This document shows, one piece after another, positions 9,173-17,660 of a stretch of 64,000 bases of DNA (positions within the stretch are counted from its first letter, which is position 1; each line of letters opens with the position of its first letter). The notes under the pieces were generated by a model. The model did no database searches. It was not told the DNA's origin and saw nothing but the letters and a program-made list of their open reading frames with translations. Origin of the DNA: Salinibacillus aidingensis (GTDB taxonomy: Bacteria; Bacillota; Bacilli; Bacillales; Alkalibacillaceae); the NCBI RefSeq assembly GCF_039522525.1, contig NZ_BAAADO010000007.1:99979-163978 (forward strand), written 5' to 3'. The translations under genes were made by a program, and so were the position numbers.

Positions 9173-10165
9173 ATTGGGAATTGCTTAACAGGTCAAAAAA
9201 TCACGGATGCGATGCAGCAGATGATGGATGTTGTGCATCGCACCCCCCTGAATCAGTCAACATCCATTAACGAATTAACAGGAAAACAGGTTTATTTTAA
9301 GATGGAAAATCAGCAGAAAACCGGCGCCTTTAAAATTAGAGGTGCGACCAACAAAATTTCGCAGCTTTCGGACAGTGAAAAACGAAGGGGGGTTATTGCC
9401 GCATCTGCAGGAAACCATGCCCAGGGTGTTGCTCTGGCAGCAACCAAGCACGGCATTCAGTCAAAAATTTTCATGCCGGAGAAAACACCGACGGCAAAGG
9501 CACAGGCGACCAAAGGATACGGAGCACAAATTGTGTTAACTGGAGAATCCTTTCAGGAAGCCTATGAAGCGGCTATGGAAGAAATGGAACGGGAAAATTC
9601 CGTTTTTGTGCATCCCTTTGATGACCCTGATGTGATGGCGGGCCAGGGAACGATTGGGCTGGAAATGCTTCAGCAGGAGCCTGGACTGGATACCATTATT
9701 GTTCCCGTCGGTGGTGGCGGTCTGATTAGTGGTATTGCCGTTGCTGCCAAGGACTTGAATCCAAATATTAAAATTATCGGTGTTCAGGCCAAGGGTGCAT
9801 GCCCCACCTATAATCGTTTCTATCAGACGGGATCATCAGGGGTAAAGAAGGTTTCCACCATTGCAGACGGCATTGCCGTGAAAAAACCAGGCATCCAAAC
9901 CTTCCCACTCATTCAGCAATTTGTGGACGATATCGTAACGGTTTCGGATGAGGACATTGCAGTTGCGATGGTTTATATGCTGGAGAGAGGCAAGAACTTA
10001 ATTGAAGGAGCAGGTGCCAGTGCTTTTGCAGCTCTCCTGGCACATGGCCATCAGATTCGCTCAAACCATTGTGGCGTTATTGTCAGTGGCGGCAATATGG
10101 ATATTTCCAAAATGCCGCATATTCAGCATCTGGCACAGCAGAATCAATTGTCATGTCTGGCTTAA
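9173..10165 (+). CDS. ilvA: Threonine dehydratase, short form without ACT domain; start unclear
   Basis: This PLP enzyme deaminates threonine to 2-ketobutyrate for isoleucine synthesis. The PLP Lys is in GAFKIRGATNK, and the phosphate-binding loop is VPVGGGGLISG. The protein stops after the catalytic domain (317 residues from ATG 9212), so there is no C-terminal regulatory ACT domain as in the roughly 420-residue biosynthetic forms. The start is odd. ATG 9212 has no ribosome site and would cut off the usual first helix, while the frame is open upstream and the AGAGGAG at 9157-9163 fits a start at ATT 9173 (I-GNCLTGQKITDAM). A TTG at 9174 is out of frame and meets TAA after four codons. Either a rare ATT start or a small indel is implied. 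Last gene of the operon. Confidence 0.85.
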   Translation: MGNCLTGQKITDAMQQMMDVVHRTPLNQSTSINELTGKQVYFKMENQQKTGAFKIRGATNKISQLSDSEKRRGVIAASAGNHAQGVALAATKHGIQSKIFMPEKTPTAKAQATKGYGAQIVLTGESFQEAYEAAMEEMERENSVFVHPFDDPDVMAGQGTIGLEMLQQEPGLDTIIVPVGGGGLISGIAVAAKDLNPNIKIIGVQAKGACPTYNRFYQTGSSGVKKVSTIADGIAVKKPGIQTFPLIQQFVDDIVTVSDEDIAVAMVYMLERGKNLIEGAGASAFAALLAHGHQIRSNHCGVIVSGGNMDISKMPHIQHLAQQNQLSCLA

Positions 10166-10169
10166 TAGG

Positions 10170-10206
10170 TCCGGCTGGTCCCTGGGGGATTGGCCGGATT
10201 TTTTTA
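10170..10206 (+). terminator. Terminator of the ilv-leu operon
   Basis: TCCGGC near 10170 pairs with GCCGGA near 10193-10198, with further internal pairing (GGTCCC with GGGGATT), followed by a run of seven T. It lies four bases after the ilvA stop. Confidence 0.85.
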
Positions 10207-10392
10207 TGAGAACAAAACTGTTATTGTAGATGAATATCAGGAAAGTTCGATGAGAAGTATAGAAAAGTTGGCTCAATTTAGGTGTTTCCAGCTTAAATCA
10301 TAATAATAAAGATTAATCCTGTATGTATCCAGATTATTTAATCGTCCGCGCGATCCATCGAAGGCAGATTCATTTATACGAATGATCGTGAG

Positions 10393-10422
10393 TTCACGCA
10401 ATACTAGCCGTTATGGTATGAT
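10393..10422 (+). promoter_or_regulatory. Putative SigA promoter of prfC
   Basis: TTCACG (10393-10398), an 18-base spacer and TATGAT (10417-10422) preceded by TGG, an extended -10. The rest of the 10207-10545 spacer shows no gene and no other clear element. The promoter is inferred from the consensus only. Confidence 0.5.
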
Positions 10423-10545
10423 AATAAAAGTGTTTTTAATTAAGAGACGGAAATGGGGATTAAGTCCAATGTGATACTAAACTTCCTTTCACAGAATCCA
10501 GTTCCTGAAATTTTTTAAATTACGTCTGTAGAAGGAGTTCCGATA

Positions 10546-12129
10546 ATGGCTGATATGAAAACAGAAGTGAATAGAAGAAAAACGTTTGCGATTATTTCCC
10601 ACCCTGATGCCGGGAAAACAACGCTTACGGAAAAAATGCTTTTGCTGGGTGGGGCGATTCGTACAGCAGGCTCTGTAAAAGCAAAGAAATCGGCAAAGTT
10701 TGCTACATCTGACTGGATGGAGCTTGAGAAACAACGGGGAATTTCCGTTACATCAAGTGTGATGCAGTTTGAATACCAGGGATACAAAATTAATATTCTC
10801 GATACCCCCGGGCACGAGGATTTTAGTGAGGATACCTATCGTACACTAATGGCCGTAGACAGTGTGGTTATGATACTGGATGTTGCCAAGGGTGTGGAAG
10901 CACAGACGAAGAAGCTGTTTAAGGTGTGTCGGGATCGAGGCATTCCAATTTTCACCTTTATAAACAAAATGGACCGTTTCGGGAAAGAACCTCTTGAGCT
11001 GTTTGAGGAAATTGAAGAGGTATTAGGGATTGAATCTACCCCTATTAATTATCCTATTGGAATGGGGCCTACCTTTACAGGGGTTTATGATCGGTTTGAA
11101 GAGCAAATTGAATATTACGATGATGGTGAAAAAGTAGGGACACAGGAAATTCAGGACTATGATGACCTGCAGGAACATCTGGAAAAGGTTACAGACCAGG
11201 CGACGATTGATCAACTGATGGAAGACTTAATGCTCATGGATGAGGCCGGGAATGAATTCGATTATGAAGCTGTGAAAGAAGGTAAGCAGACACCGGTCTT
11301 CTTTGGCAGTGCCGTTTCAAGCTTTGGGGTTCCAACATTTTTAGAGCACTTTTTAGAAATGGCCCCCTTGCCGGCTACACGGGATTCATCAAAAGGAACC
11401 GTAAAACCGACAGATGAGGAGTTTTCCGGCTTTGTCTTTAAAATTCAGGCAAACATGGATCCTGCTCACCGTGACCGAATTGCCTTTCTGCGTATTTGCT
11501 CAGGTAAATATGAAAAAGGGATGACGACCTGGCTGGATCGAACAGGGAAGCAGATGAAGCTCGCTCTTCCTCAGCAGTTCTTTGCTGACAGCCGTGAAAA
11601 TGTAGAGGAAGCTTATGCCGGGGACATTATTGGTTTATATGATCCAGGTGTCTATCAGATTGGGGACACAGTCTGTGGATCTAAGAATATTTTCAGTTTT
11701 GGTGATTTGCCTCAGTTTCCACCGGAGCATTTTGCCAAAGTACGACCTAAAAATGCAATGAAGCATAAACAGTACATCAAAGGGATTCAGCAAATTGCCC
11801 AGGAAGGTGCGATTCAGGTTTACCGGACGCCGCATATGGAGGAAACGATTCTGGGAGCAGTGGGTCAGCTGCAATTTGATGTATTTATTTATCGAATGAA
11901 GGCAGAATATGGTGTGGACCTAGTGATGGATACGCTAAGCTTCCAGATTGCCCGCTGGGTAGCTGAAGGTGAGGTACCTGAAAAACTAAGACGGACCAGT
12001 ACGAACATGATGGTTTATGATTATGTGGATCGACCTGTTATGCTGTTCAAGAATGACTTTAACCTGGAGTATTTCCAGAGTCAGAATGAAAGCATTATCC
12101 TGTCAGAGCGTCCGCCAAAAACCGAATAA
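10546..12129 (+). CDS. prfC: Peptide chain release factor 3
   Basis: RF3 is a translational GTPase that recycles RF1/RF2 after termination. G1 is SHPDAGKTTLTEK (about residues 18-30), G3 DTPGHEDFSEDTYR near 85 and G4 NKMDR near 140. The switch I stretch SDWMELEKQRGISVTSS is characteristic of RF3 as against EF-G. The length of 527 residues is normal. ATG 10546 follows GAAGGAG with eight bases spacing. The gene stands alone with its own promoter and a terminator. Confidence 0.96.
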   Translation: MADMKTEVNRRKTFAIISHPDAGKTTLTEKMLLLGGAIRTAGSVKAKKSAKFATSDWMELEKQRGISVTSSVMQFEYQGYKINILDTPGHEDFSEDTYRTLMAVDSVVMILDVAKGVEAQTKKLFKVCRDRGIPIFTFINKMDRFGKEPLELFEEIEEVLGIESTPINYPIGMGPTFTGVYDRFEEQIEYYDDGEKVGTQEIQDYDDLQEHLEKVTDQATIDQLMEDLMLMDEAGNEFDYEAVKEGKQTPVFFGSAVSSFGVPTFLEHFLEMAPLPATRDSSKGTVKPTDEEFSGFVFKIQANMDPAHRDRIAFLRICSGKYEKGMTTWLDRTGKQMKLALPQQFFADSRENVEEAYAGDIIGLYDPGVYQIGDTVCGSKNIFSFGDLPQFPPEHFAKVRPKNAMKHKQYIKGIQQIAQEGAIQVYRTPHMEETILGAVGQLQFDVFIYRMKAEYGVDLVMDTLSFQIARWVAEGEVPEKLRRTSTNMMVYDYVDRPVMLFKNDFNLEYFQSQNESIILSERPPKTE

Positions 12130-12182
12130 TGAAACGGTAAGGAACCTTCAACAAACTAGCTTCCTGTCAGTTTCAATTTTTA
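12130..12182 (+). terminator. Terminator of prfC
   Basis: An outer stem TGAAAC/GTTTCA (12130-12135 with 12170-12175) and an inner stem AGGAA/TTCCT are followed by ATTTTTAT. It begins directly after the prfC stop codon. Confidence 0.7.
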
Positions 12183-12248
12183 TCTTTGGTCATAGAATGA
12201 TGGTAGAAAGACGCTTAAATAACTTACTCTTGTAGGGGAGTGATGGCG

Positions 12249-12353
12249 ATGAAGGATGCACTTCGGTTAACCCTTACAGTTGTGGAAGTTATGATTAATG
12301 GGAAAAAGTTCGTCTATGAATTGAATCAGCAGACCTGTTTAGAAAATGTATAG
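12249..12353 (+). CDS. Small ORF, 34 residues, unknown function
   Basis: ATG 12249 lies eight bases after AGGGGAG. The frame encodes a 34-residue peptide beginning MKDALRLTLTVVEVMINGKK and ending CLENV. An earlier in-frame ATG at 12243 is too close to the ribosome site. The TAG stop forms the first bases of a strong terminator, which is what one expects of a genuine short transcript. No signal peptide or metal ligand pattern is visible. I do not recognise the family; the gene-like start and terminator are the only support. Confidence 0.5.
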   Translation: MKDALRLTLTVVEVMINGKKFVYELNQQTCLENV

Positions 12354-12383
12354 CACTGTCCTGAGGGGCAGTGCTGTCTTTTT
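12352..12383 (+). terminator. Terminator of the small ORF
   Basis: AGCACTGTCC (12352-12361) pairs with GGGCAGTGCT (12366-12375) and is followed by GTCTTTTTAT. The hairpin overlaps the stop codon of the small ORF. Confidence 0.85.
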
Positions 12384-12487
12384 ATATCTTATATAATGGG
12401 GATTGATGGATATTAGCCGTTGCATTCCCTGATGAAGAAGGAAACGATAGATGAGTCTGATTCACAAATCCTGATGAAAGAAAAAGA

Positions 12488-12516
12488 TTGACGAAATTTA
12501 TAATTAGCCATAAGAT
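12488..12516 (+). promoter_or_regulatory. Promoter of the cobalamin riboswitch/btu operon
   Basis: TTGACG (12488-12493), 17-base spacer, TAAGAT (12511-12516). It lies about 40 bases before the first paired region of the riboswitch, so it is well placed. Confidence 0.65.
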
Positions 12517-12552
12517 AAATACTAGATGAAAAGTGAATAAACCATAATAATA

Positions 12553-12735
12553 AGGTGCGGGCATTTCAAATGTCTGCTTAAAAGGGAAGTCCGGTGAAAA
12601 TCCGGCACGGTCCCGCCACTGTAATTGGGAGCGACCTAAGGAAATCACTGTCGAACGATGGGAAGATTTAGGGAGCGATGATCATAAGTCAGGAGACCTG
12701 CCTTATTATACGAAGCTGATTTTCCTTCGGGTTTA
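12553..12735 (+). promoter_or_regulatory. Cobalamin (B12) riboswitch aptamer
   Basis: The class I/II cobalamin aptamer is recognised from GGTGCGG near 12554, the conserved GGGAAGTCCGGTG, CCCGCCACTGT near 12612 and the B12 box AAGTCAGGAGACCTGCC near 12687-12703. It precedes a terminator at 12787-12828 and a B12-type ABC transporter, so cobalamin binding should stop transcription of the transporter genes. High confidence from the motifs. Confidence 0.95.
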
Positions 12736-12786
12736 AAGGAAAAGGCAAACATATCCAGCGTTGATTTTCAGCGAATGTTGTATGGA

Positions 12787-12828
12787 AGCCTCGATTTCTT
12801 TTTTTAAAAGGGAAATCGGGGCTTTTTA
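12787..12828 (+). terminator. Riboswitch-controlled terminator before btuF
   Basis: AGCCTCGATTTC (12787-12798) pairs over 12 positions with GAAATCGGGGCT (12812-12823), followed by TTTTTA. It is the likely expression platform of the cobalamin riboswitch. Just after it, at 12833-12845, is GGTGCCTGTCACC, a short inverted repeat. Confidence 0.85.
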
Positions 12829-12927
12829 TATAGGTGCCTGTCACCACCCGAAATTTGTCGATATGTTGGTTTTTCCTTTAGCTATATATACAACTTTATA
12901 CATACAAAAAAAGGAGAGGAATTTAAA

Positions 12928-13914
12928 ATGAAACAGGCTTTGAAAGTATTAGGACTCGTTTTATTTATGACCATGGTGTCCATTGGTTTAATCGGATGTG
13001 CATCAGATGATGAATCCAAACAGGATGAAAACCCTGCTCAAGAACAGAGTCAGGAGCAAGGGAGCGGACAGGACTCAAGCGAGGTTGCCTTTCCGGTCAC
13101 GATCACAGATGACTCTGGTGAAGAGGTTGTCATAGAGGAAGAGCCGGAGCGTATTGTATCTGTGATTCCAAGTGCAACCGAAATTATCTTTGGACTGGGG
13201 CTTGGTGATAAAGTCGTGGGAGTAACAGATAATGACAACTATCCCGAAGAAGTAAAGGAAATTGAATCGGTTGGTGGACTGGAATTAAATATTGAGAAAA
13301 TCATTTCTTTGGAGCCGGACCTGGTGGTTGCCGATGTCAATAATGGCGACTCCATCAGTAAGCTGAGAGAACAGGGAATTAAGGTGCTGGTCCTTGGAGC
13401 ACAAACCCTGGAGCAGACGTATGAAGATATTTTAACGGCCGGAAAAGCAACGGGTACAACAGATAAAGCAGAAGAAGTAGTTGCCTCCATGAAAGAGGAT
13501 GTAGAATCAGTGAAAAAGGTCGTTCAGGACATTCCCGAGGATGAGCGAAAAACTGTATGGATTGAAATAGGGGAAGAGCTCTTTACAGCTGGAAGCGGAA
13601 CATTTTTAAATGAACTGGTTCAAACCGCTGGAGGAGTAAATGTCATGTCTGATCAGGAAGGCTGGCCTCAGGTTAGTGAAGAAGAGGTTATTCAAAGCAA
13701 CCCTGATGTCATTTTCCTGACCTATGCCAGTTATGTGGAAAACGCGGTTCAAAAAGTAAAGAATCGTGACTCATGGAAGGATGTCACGGCTATACAGGAA
13801 GGTCAGGTGTATCCTTTAAATTCTGATATTACGGAGCGTCCGGGACCTCGCATCACTCAAGGGTTAACAAAGATAGCGGAGTACTTGTATCCGGAAAAAT
13901 TTAATCAGGAATAG
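12928..13914 (+). CDS. btuF: Cobalamin ABC transporter, substrate-binding lipoprotein
   Basis: This is an extracellular solute-binding lipoprotein of the BtuF/FepB (periplasmic-binding helical backbone) type. A signal peptide with lipobox LIGC places the modified Cys at residue 24, followed by a Glu/Gln/Ser-rich linker to about 55. The domain core has the typical RIVSVIPSATEIIFGLGLGDKVVGVT and IISLEPDLVVA segments. The B12 riboswitch directly upstream argues for cobalamin rather than a siderophore. ATG 12928 follows AAAGGAGAGG. 328 residues; first gene of a three-gene transporter operon. Confidence 0.92.
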   Translation: MKQALKVLGLVLFMTMVSIGLIGCASDDESKQDENPAQEQSQEQGSGQDSSEVAFPVTITDDSGEEVVIEEEPERIVSVIPSATEIIFGLGLGDKVVGVTDNDNYPEEVKEIESVGGLELNIEKIISLEPDLVVADVNNGDSISKLREQGIKVLVLGAQTLEQTYEDILTAGKATGTTDKAEEVVASMKEDVESVKKVVQDIPEDERKTVWIEIGEELFTAGSGTFLNELVQTAGGVNVMSDQEGWPQVSEEEVIQSNPDVIFLTYASYVENAVQKVKNRDSWKDVTAIQEGQVYPLNSDITERPGPRITQGLTKIAEYLYPEKFNQE

Positions 13915-13932
13915 AGAAAGTAGTGGAACCGT

Positions 13933-14985
13933 ATGAAAGGGCGTCAGCAGTACACGAAAAAGCTTATCATCTGGATACCGGTATTATTGGCTATTTTGCT
14001 GTTTACCATGATTTTTAGTGTATCAATCGGAAGTGCAGATATTAACATGATGACGGTCTGGCTTGTGATTTGCTCGAAAATTCCTCTGATAGGAGAGGGA
14101 ATTGAACAAACGTGGAAGGATACGACAGAAACAATTATCTGGAATATCCGTATGCCACGGATCGTTCTAGGCATCCTCGTTGGAGCTGCCCTTGCATTAG
14201 CAGGGGCTATTTACCAAGGGGTGCTGAGAAACCCACTGGCAGATCCGTTTATATTAGGTGTGTCTTCCGGATCAGCCCTTGGTGCAGCCCTTGTATTATT
14301 GTTTGGCTTTGAAAGCATTCTGTTCGGACAATTGACCCTGCCAGTGGTTGCTTTCAGTTCAGGTTTGCTCACACTGTTCATCGTTTACACCTTAGCCAGG
14401 ATTAACCGCCGCTTACAGATGGAAACATTAATTTTAGCAGGGGTTGTCGTTCAGGCCTTTATTGCTTCCATGCTGTCCCTGATTCTCGCTCTCTCGGATG
14501 AAAAAATGCAGACGATTATGTACTGGATGATGGGGAGTCTTGCCCTTACAGATTGGAGCTACAATCGCGTGGTTTTGCCGTTTGTTCTGCTAAGTATTCT
14601 GTTCGTTGCATTTTTAACGAGAGAATTAAACATACTGGCTCTTGGTGAAGAGGCTGCTTATTATTCAGGGGTATCGGTCCAAAAGGTAAGAGTCGTGTTA
14701 TTAATAGTGGCATCGCTCTTAACCGGTGTGGCTGTTTCTGTTTCAGGAACGATTGGTTTTGTCGGTTTAATTGTTCCCCATATGATCCGACTGATTTTCG
14801 GAGCGGACTATCGATTGATTTTGCCATTGTCTGTGATTGGCGGGGCGATTTTCCTTGTGGGTGCTGACACGATTGCCCGAACCATATTAGAGCCCCGGGA
14901 ATTACCAATTGGCATTATTACGGCATTTCTGGGTGCACCGTTTTTTGGCTACTTACTGCGGAAAAAGAAATCCGATTATTTTTAG
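13933..14985 (+). CDS. btuC: Cobalamin ABC transporter permease (FecCD family)
   Basis: This is an integral membrane subunit with about ten predicted helices; 350 residues. The FecCD signature is clear: RMPRIVLGILVGAALALAGAIYQGVLRNPLADPFILGVSSG, and near the C-terminus GTIGFVGLIVPHMIRLIFG, the segment that contacts the ATPase. It starts at ATG 13933, 19 bases after btuF. The stop TAG is followed by the AGGAGGG of btuD. Substrate assignment rests on the riboswitch and neighbours. Confidence 0.92.
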   Translation: MKGRQQYTKKLIIWIPVLLAILLFTMIFSVSIGSADINMMTVWLVICSKIPLIGEGIEQTWKDTTETIIWNIRMPRIVLGILVGAALALAGAIYQGVLRNPLADPFILGVSSGSALGAALVLLFGFESILFGQLTLPVVAFSSGLLTLFIVYTLARINRRLQMETLILAGVVVQAFIASMLSLILALSDEKMQTIMYWMMGSLALTDWSYNRVVLPFVLLSILFVAFLTRELNILALGEEAAYYSGVSVQKVRVVLLIVASLLTGVAVSVSGTIGFVGLIVPHMIRLIFGADYRLILPLSVIGGAIFLVGADTIARTILEPRELPIGIITAFLGAPFFGYLLRKKKSDYF

Positions 14986-14995
14986 GAGGGTCCCT

Positions 14996-15775
14996 ATGCC
15001 TATGCTGACGGCTGAATCCATAACAAAACAATACGGCGAGCATAAAGTACTGAAAAATGTGTCCTTTCAAGTAAATAAAGGGACCTGTATGGCGATTATA
15101 GGCCCCAACGGTTCAGGGAAGTCCACGCTGTTAAAAATGATTTCCGGACTCCTCCCGCCAACTGCTGGCGAAGTGAAATTTGAAAATAAGAATATTCTTC
15201 ACCAGAAGCAGAAGTCCATTGCCAGAAAAATGGCTGTGTTATCCCAGGACGGCCTTCCAGCATCTCCTATATCTGTTTTTGACACGGTTTTAATGGGGCG
15301 CTATCCTCATCTCAAATGGTATCAGCGGGAACGTGAACATGATATTCAATTGGTCAATGATGTACTTGAATTAACCGGCCTGTCCCATTTGAAGGATCAG
15401 CTGTTGGATACATTGAGTGGCGGGGAGAAGCAAAGGGTCGCTATCGCTAAAGCAATGGTCCAGGAGCCTGAAATCCTGTTGCTTGATGAACCGACAACCT
15501 TTCTTGATATCGGGCATCAGGTCAATGTTCTTGAACTTGTAAAACGATGGCAGCATCAGACAGGTCTAACAGTTGTTATGGTTCTGCATGATTTAAATTT
15601 GGCAGCCCAGTATAGTGATGAGTTAATTTTGCTGAACCACGGAGTTATAGAAAAAGTCGGCACCAGCGAGGAAGTCATCCAAAAAGATATTTTACAGAAA
15701 GTGTATGAAACAGTCCCGGAAATTGTCAGACATCCGAAAAATCAGGTTCCCCAGATTTTATTAACCAGCAGCTAA
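14996..15775 (+). CDS. btuD: Cobalamin ABC transporter ATPase
   Basis: This is the ATP-binding subunit of the uptake system: Walker A GPNGSGKST near residue 38, signature LSGGEKQRVAIAKAM near 138, Walker B ILLLDEPTTFLD, and the H-loop in VLHDLNLA. The start was set to ATG 14996, which follows AGGAGGG (14984-14990); an alternative ATG lies two codons on. The open frame extends far upstream into btuC but that part is not used. 259 residues. No gene for cobalamin synthesis follows. Confidence 0.92.
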   Translation: MPMLTAESITKQYGEHKVLKNVSFQVNKGTCMAIIGPNGSGKSTLLKMISGLLPPTAGEVKFENKNILHQKQKSIARKMAVLSQDGLPASPISVFDTVLMGRYPHLKWYQREREHDIQLVNDVLELTGLSHLKDQLLDTLSGGEKQRVAIAKAMVQEPEILLLDEPTTFLDIGHQVNVLELVKRWQHQTGLTVVMVLHDLNLAAQYSDELILLNHGVIEKVGTSEEVIQKDILQKVYETVPEIVRHPKNQVPQILLTSS

Positions 15776-15845
15776 AATGGGTAGGATGTCCATAATAGTG
15801 CAGTGTGTACGGTCCGCTCCCCTTTTTTAGGCATAGAATAAGGGG

Positions 15846-15873
15846 TTTACGGTGAGATCATCCATGGTAAAAT
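15846..15873 (+). promoter_or_regulatory. Putative promoter of the DUF368 gene
   Basis: TTTACG (15846-15851), 16-base spacer, TAAAAT (15868-15873) with an upstream TGG. Consensus-based only. Confidence 0.4.
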
Positions 15874-15913
15874 AAATTAGAATGTACTTGAACGTAAAGG
15901 AGTCTATGCAAAC

Positions 15914-16729
15914 ATGGTAGAATGGAAAAATATTTTTCGCGGACTGTTAATGGGAACCAGTGATGCAGTTCCGGGAGTCAGTGGCGGAACGATTGCTGTC
16001 ATATTAGGGATATACGACCAACTGATTGAATCCATAAATGGCCTGTTAAGTAAGGGGAGAAGGAAATATTTAGGTTTTCTTATTCCGTTAGGTGCAGGAA
16101 TTTTAATTGCATTATTTACGATTAGTCGTGTTATTACCTGGTTATTGAACAATTACCCGAACCAGACGAACTTTTTCTTTATGGGTTTGATTATTGGTGT
16201 ACTCCCTTATTTATTTCATAAAGCGGAAGTGAAGCGGAATTTTAGTGGAAGCCATTATGTTCTGCTTATTATTGCAACTTTACTTGTAGCTTCACTGGCC
16301 TTTTTCCGTGAGCCTACCCAACCAATTTTGGATGTGTCTAATAGCCGGGTCCTGCTTTCTTTATTTTTCTCTGGATTTATTGCAAGTATGGCTATGATTG
16401 TGCCGGGAATAAGCGGATCGATGTTATTATACTTGATGGGCACTTATGGAACGATTATGTATGCCGTTGGAAATTTAGAAATAGTGGCCATAGGTACTGT
16501 GGGAATTGGTGTGATTGTCGGTATTGTACTGTGCAGTAAGTTAATCCGCTATTTTCTGGAAAACTTTCATTATGCTACATACGCCGTGATTATAGGCCTG
16601 GTCATTGGATCCATTGCCGTAATCTTCCCAGGCTTCGAATCAGAAGTCATGATGTCGATTCTAAGTATTGCCGCCTTTGCCTTAGGATTGATCGCAGCTG
16701 TAGGTCTCGGACGTTTTGAATACAAATAG
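15914..16729 (+). CDS. popT: DUF368 family membrane protein, probable polyprenyl-phosphate transporter
   Basis: This is a 271-residue protein with eight or more hydrophobic segments. The DUF368 hallmark GTSDAVPGVSGGTIAVILGIY lies at residues 13-33 and a second copy of the pattern, IVPGISGSMLLYLMGTYG, near residue 160, reflecting the internal duplication of the family. Members were shown to recycle undecaprenyl phosphate across the membrane (PopT), alongside DedA/UptA proteins; that function is transferred from the family. The start ATG 15914 is 11 bases after AAAGGAG; the nearer ATG at 15906 meets a stop at once. Single gene, convergent with hisJ. Confidence 0.85.
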   Translation: MVEWKNIFRGLLMGTSDAVPGVSGGTIAVILGIYDQLIESINGLLSKGRRKYLGFLIPLGAGILIALFTISRVITWLLNNYPNQTNFFFMGLIIGVLPYLFHKAEVKRNFSGSHYVLLIIATLLVASLAFFREPTQPILDVSNSRVLLSLFFSGFIASMAMIVPGISGSMLLYLMGTYGTIMYAVGNLEIVAIGTVGIGVIVGIVLCSKLIRYFLENFHYATYAVIIGLVIGSIAVIFPGFESEVMMSILSIAAFALGLIAAVGLGRFEYK

Positions 16730-16731
16730 GA

Positions 16732-16762
16732 AAAGCCTTGAGCAGTAAATGTTCAAGGCTTA
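16732..16762. terminator. Bidirectional terminator between popT and hisJ
   Basis: AAGCCTTGAG pairs with TTCAAGGCTT around an eight-base loop. The T tract is better on the minus strand (GGCTTTTCC), so it mainly ends hisJ, whose stop codon overlaps it. Confidence 0.65.
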
Positions 16763-17545
16763 AATTTTGTGAAAAACAGGCTTCTGATTTTTAAAGGTTG
16801 TTACATATTTAAACCCAATATCCTTTAACAGATCTATGGTTTCTGTGTAGTGAGTGCCTATAGTATCAGGAGCATGAGAATCTGAACCAATGGTAATAAT
16901 TTCTCCGTTCATCTCCTTGTAAAGCTTTAAAATATCCTTGCTCGGCATAGCACGGCCTAATCCATATTTAAAACCGGAATTATTGACCTCAATCCCTTTC
17001 CCCTCAGGAATAATCACCTTAAAGATTTCCTCGATGATATCCAAAAAGGAATAAACATCAGGTTCATACTTGTACCTTTTGACAAGATCCAGATGACCGA
17101 GAATACTATAGGATTTAAAGGACTGAATACAGGATAAAAATTCACGGTAATATTGCTCATAGGCCTGGTTGAGTGTTTTGCCCTCGAAAAATTCTCCTGA
17201 GTGCAGATCCTGCTTGTCCGTGGTGTGCATGGAGCAAATGATAAAATCAAAGGCCTCCTGATTTACGATTTCCTTATAATCCTCCAGTACATGAGGCTGT
17301 ACTCCAAGCTCAACTCCTTTTTTAATGGATATCTGCTCAATATATTTTTCCTGCATTTCTTTTAATCTTTTTCGGTAGGCTTCCAAATCAAGGTGAAAGG
17401 TAATCGTCGGGTCCGGATAATCAAAATCGATATGCTCTGTAAAACACATATCTTTTATCCCTTTATCGATCGCACTTTGAATCATTTCCTCCATGGGAGC
17501 CTCACAATCAGCTGAAAAGCTGCTATGTACATGGTAATCAAACAT
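16760..17545 (-). CDS. hisJ: Histidinol-phosphatase, PHP family
   Basis: This PHP-domain phosphatase removes phosphate from histidinol phosphate. The metal-binding motifs are DYHVHSSFSADCE at the N-terminus, FTEHIDF near residue 37, ELGVQPH near 83, CSMHTTD near 107, LGHLDLVKRY near 150 and the C-terminal GSDSHAP near 222. It is transcribed away from hisZ, with about 130 bases between them, as part of the his locus. The start at 17545 (MFDYHVHS) is preferred; ATG 17557 abuts the AAAGG ribosome site with no spacing. About 261 residues. Confidence 0.88.
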   Translation of the reverse strand: MFDYHVHSSFSADCEAPMEEMIQSAIDKGIKDMCFTEHIDFDYPDPTITFHLDLEAYRKRLKEMQEKYIEQISIKKGVELGVQPHVLEDYKEIVNQEAFDFIICSMHTTDKQDLHSGEFFEGKTLNQAYEQYYREFLSCIQSFKSYSILGHLDLVKRYKYEPDVYSFLDIIEEIFKVIIPEGKGIEVNNSGFKYGLGRAMPSKDILKLYKEMNGEIITIGSDSHAPDTIGTHYTETIDLLKDIGFKYVTTFKNQKPVFHKI

Positions 17546-17611
17546 ATGACTGAACATCCTTTCTATCTATCATTCTATCAAATAATTTTGACAAAAGTGT
17601 ACCTTTGAAGG

Positions 17612-17640
17612 TTGACTTATTCCTTTATAATGATTACAAT
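17612..17640 (+). promoter_or_regulatory. Promoter of the his operon
   Basis: TTGACT (17612-17617), 17-base spacer, TACAAT (17635-17640), about 60 bases before hisZ. It is a close match to the SigA consensus. Confidence 0.7.
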
Positions 17641-17660
17641 ACACTATAACTTTAATTAAA

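Noticed and set aside
17588..17593. TTGACA upstream of the his operon
   Set aside because: No -10 element at proper distance on the plus strand; the TTGACT at 17612 with TACAAT at 17 bases is the better promoter.
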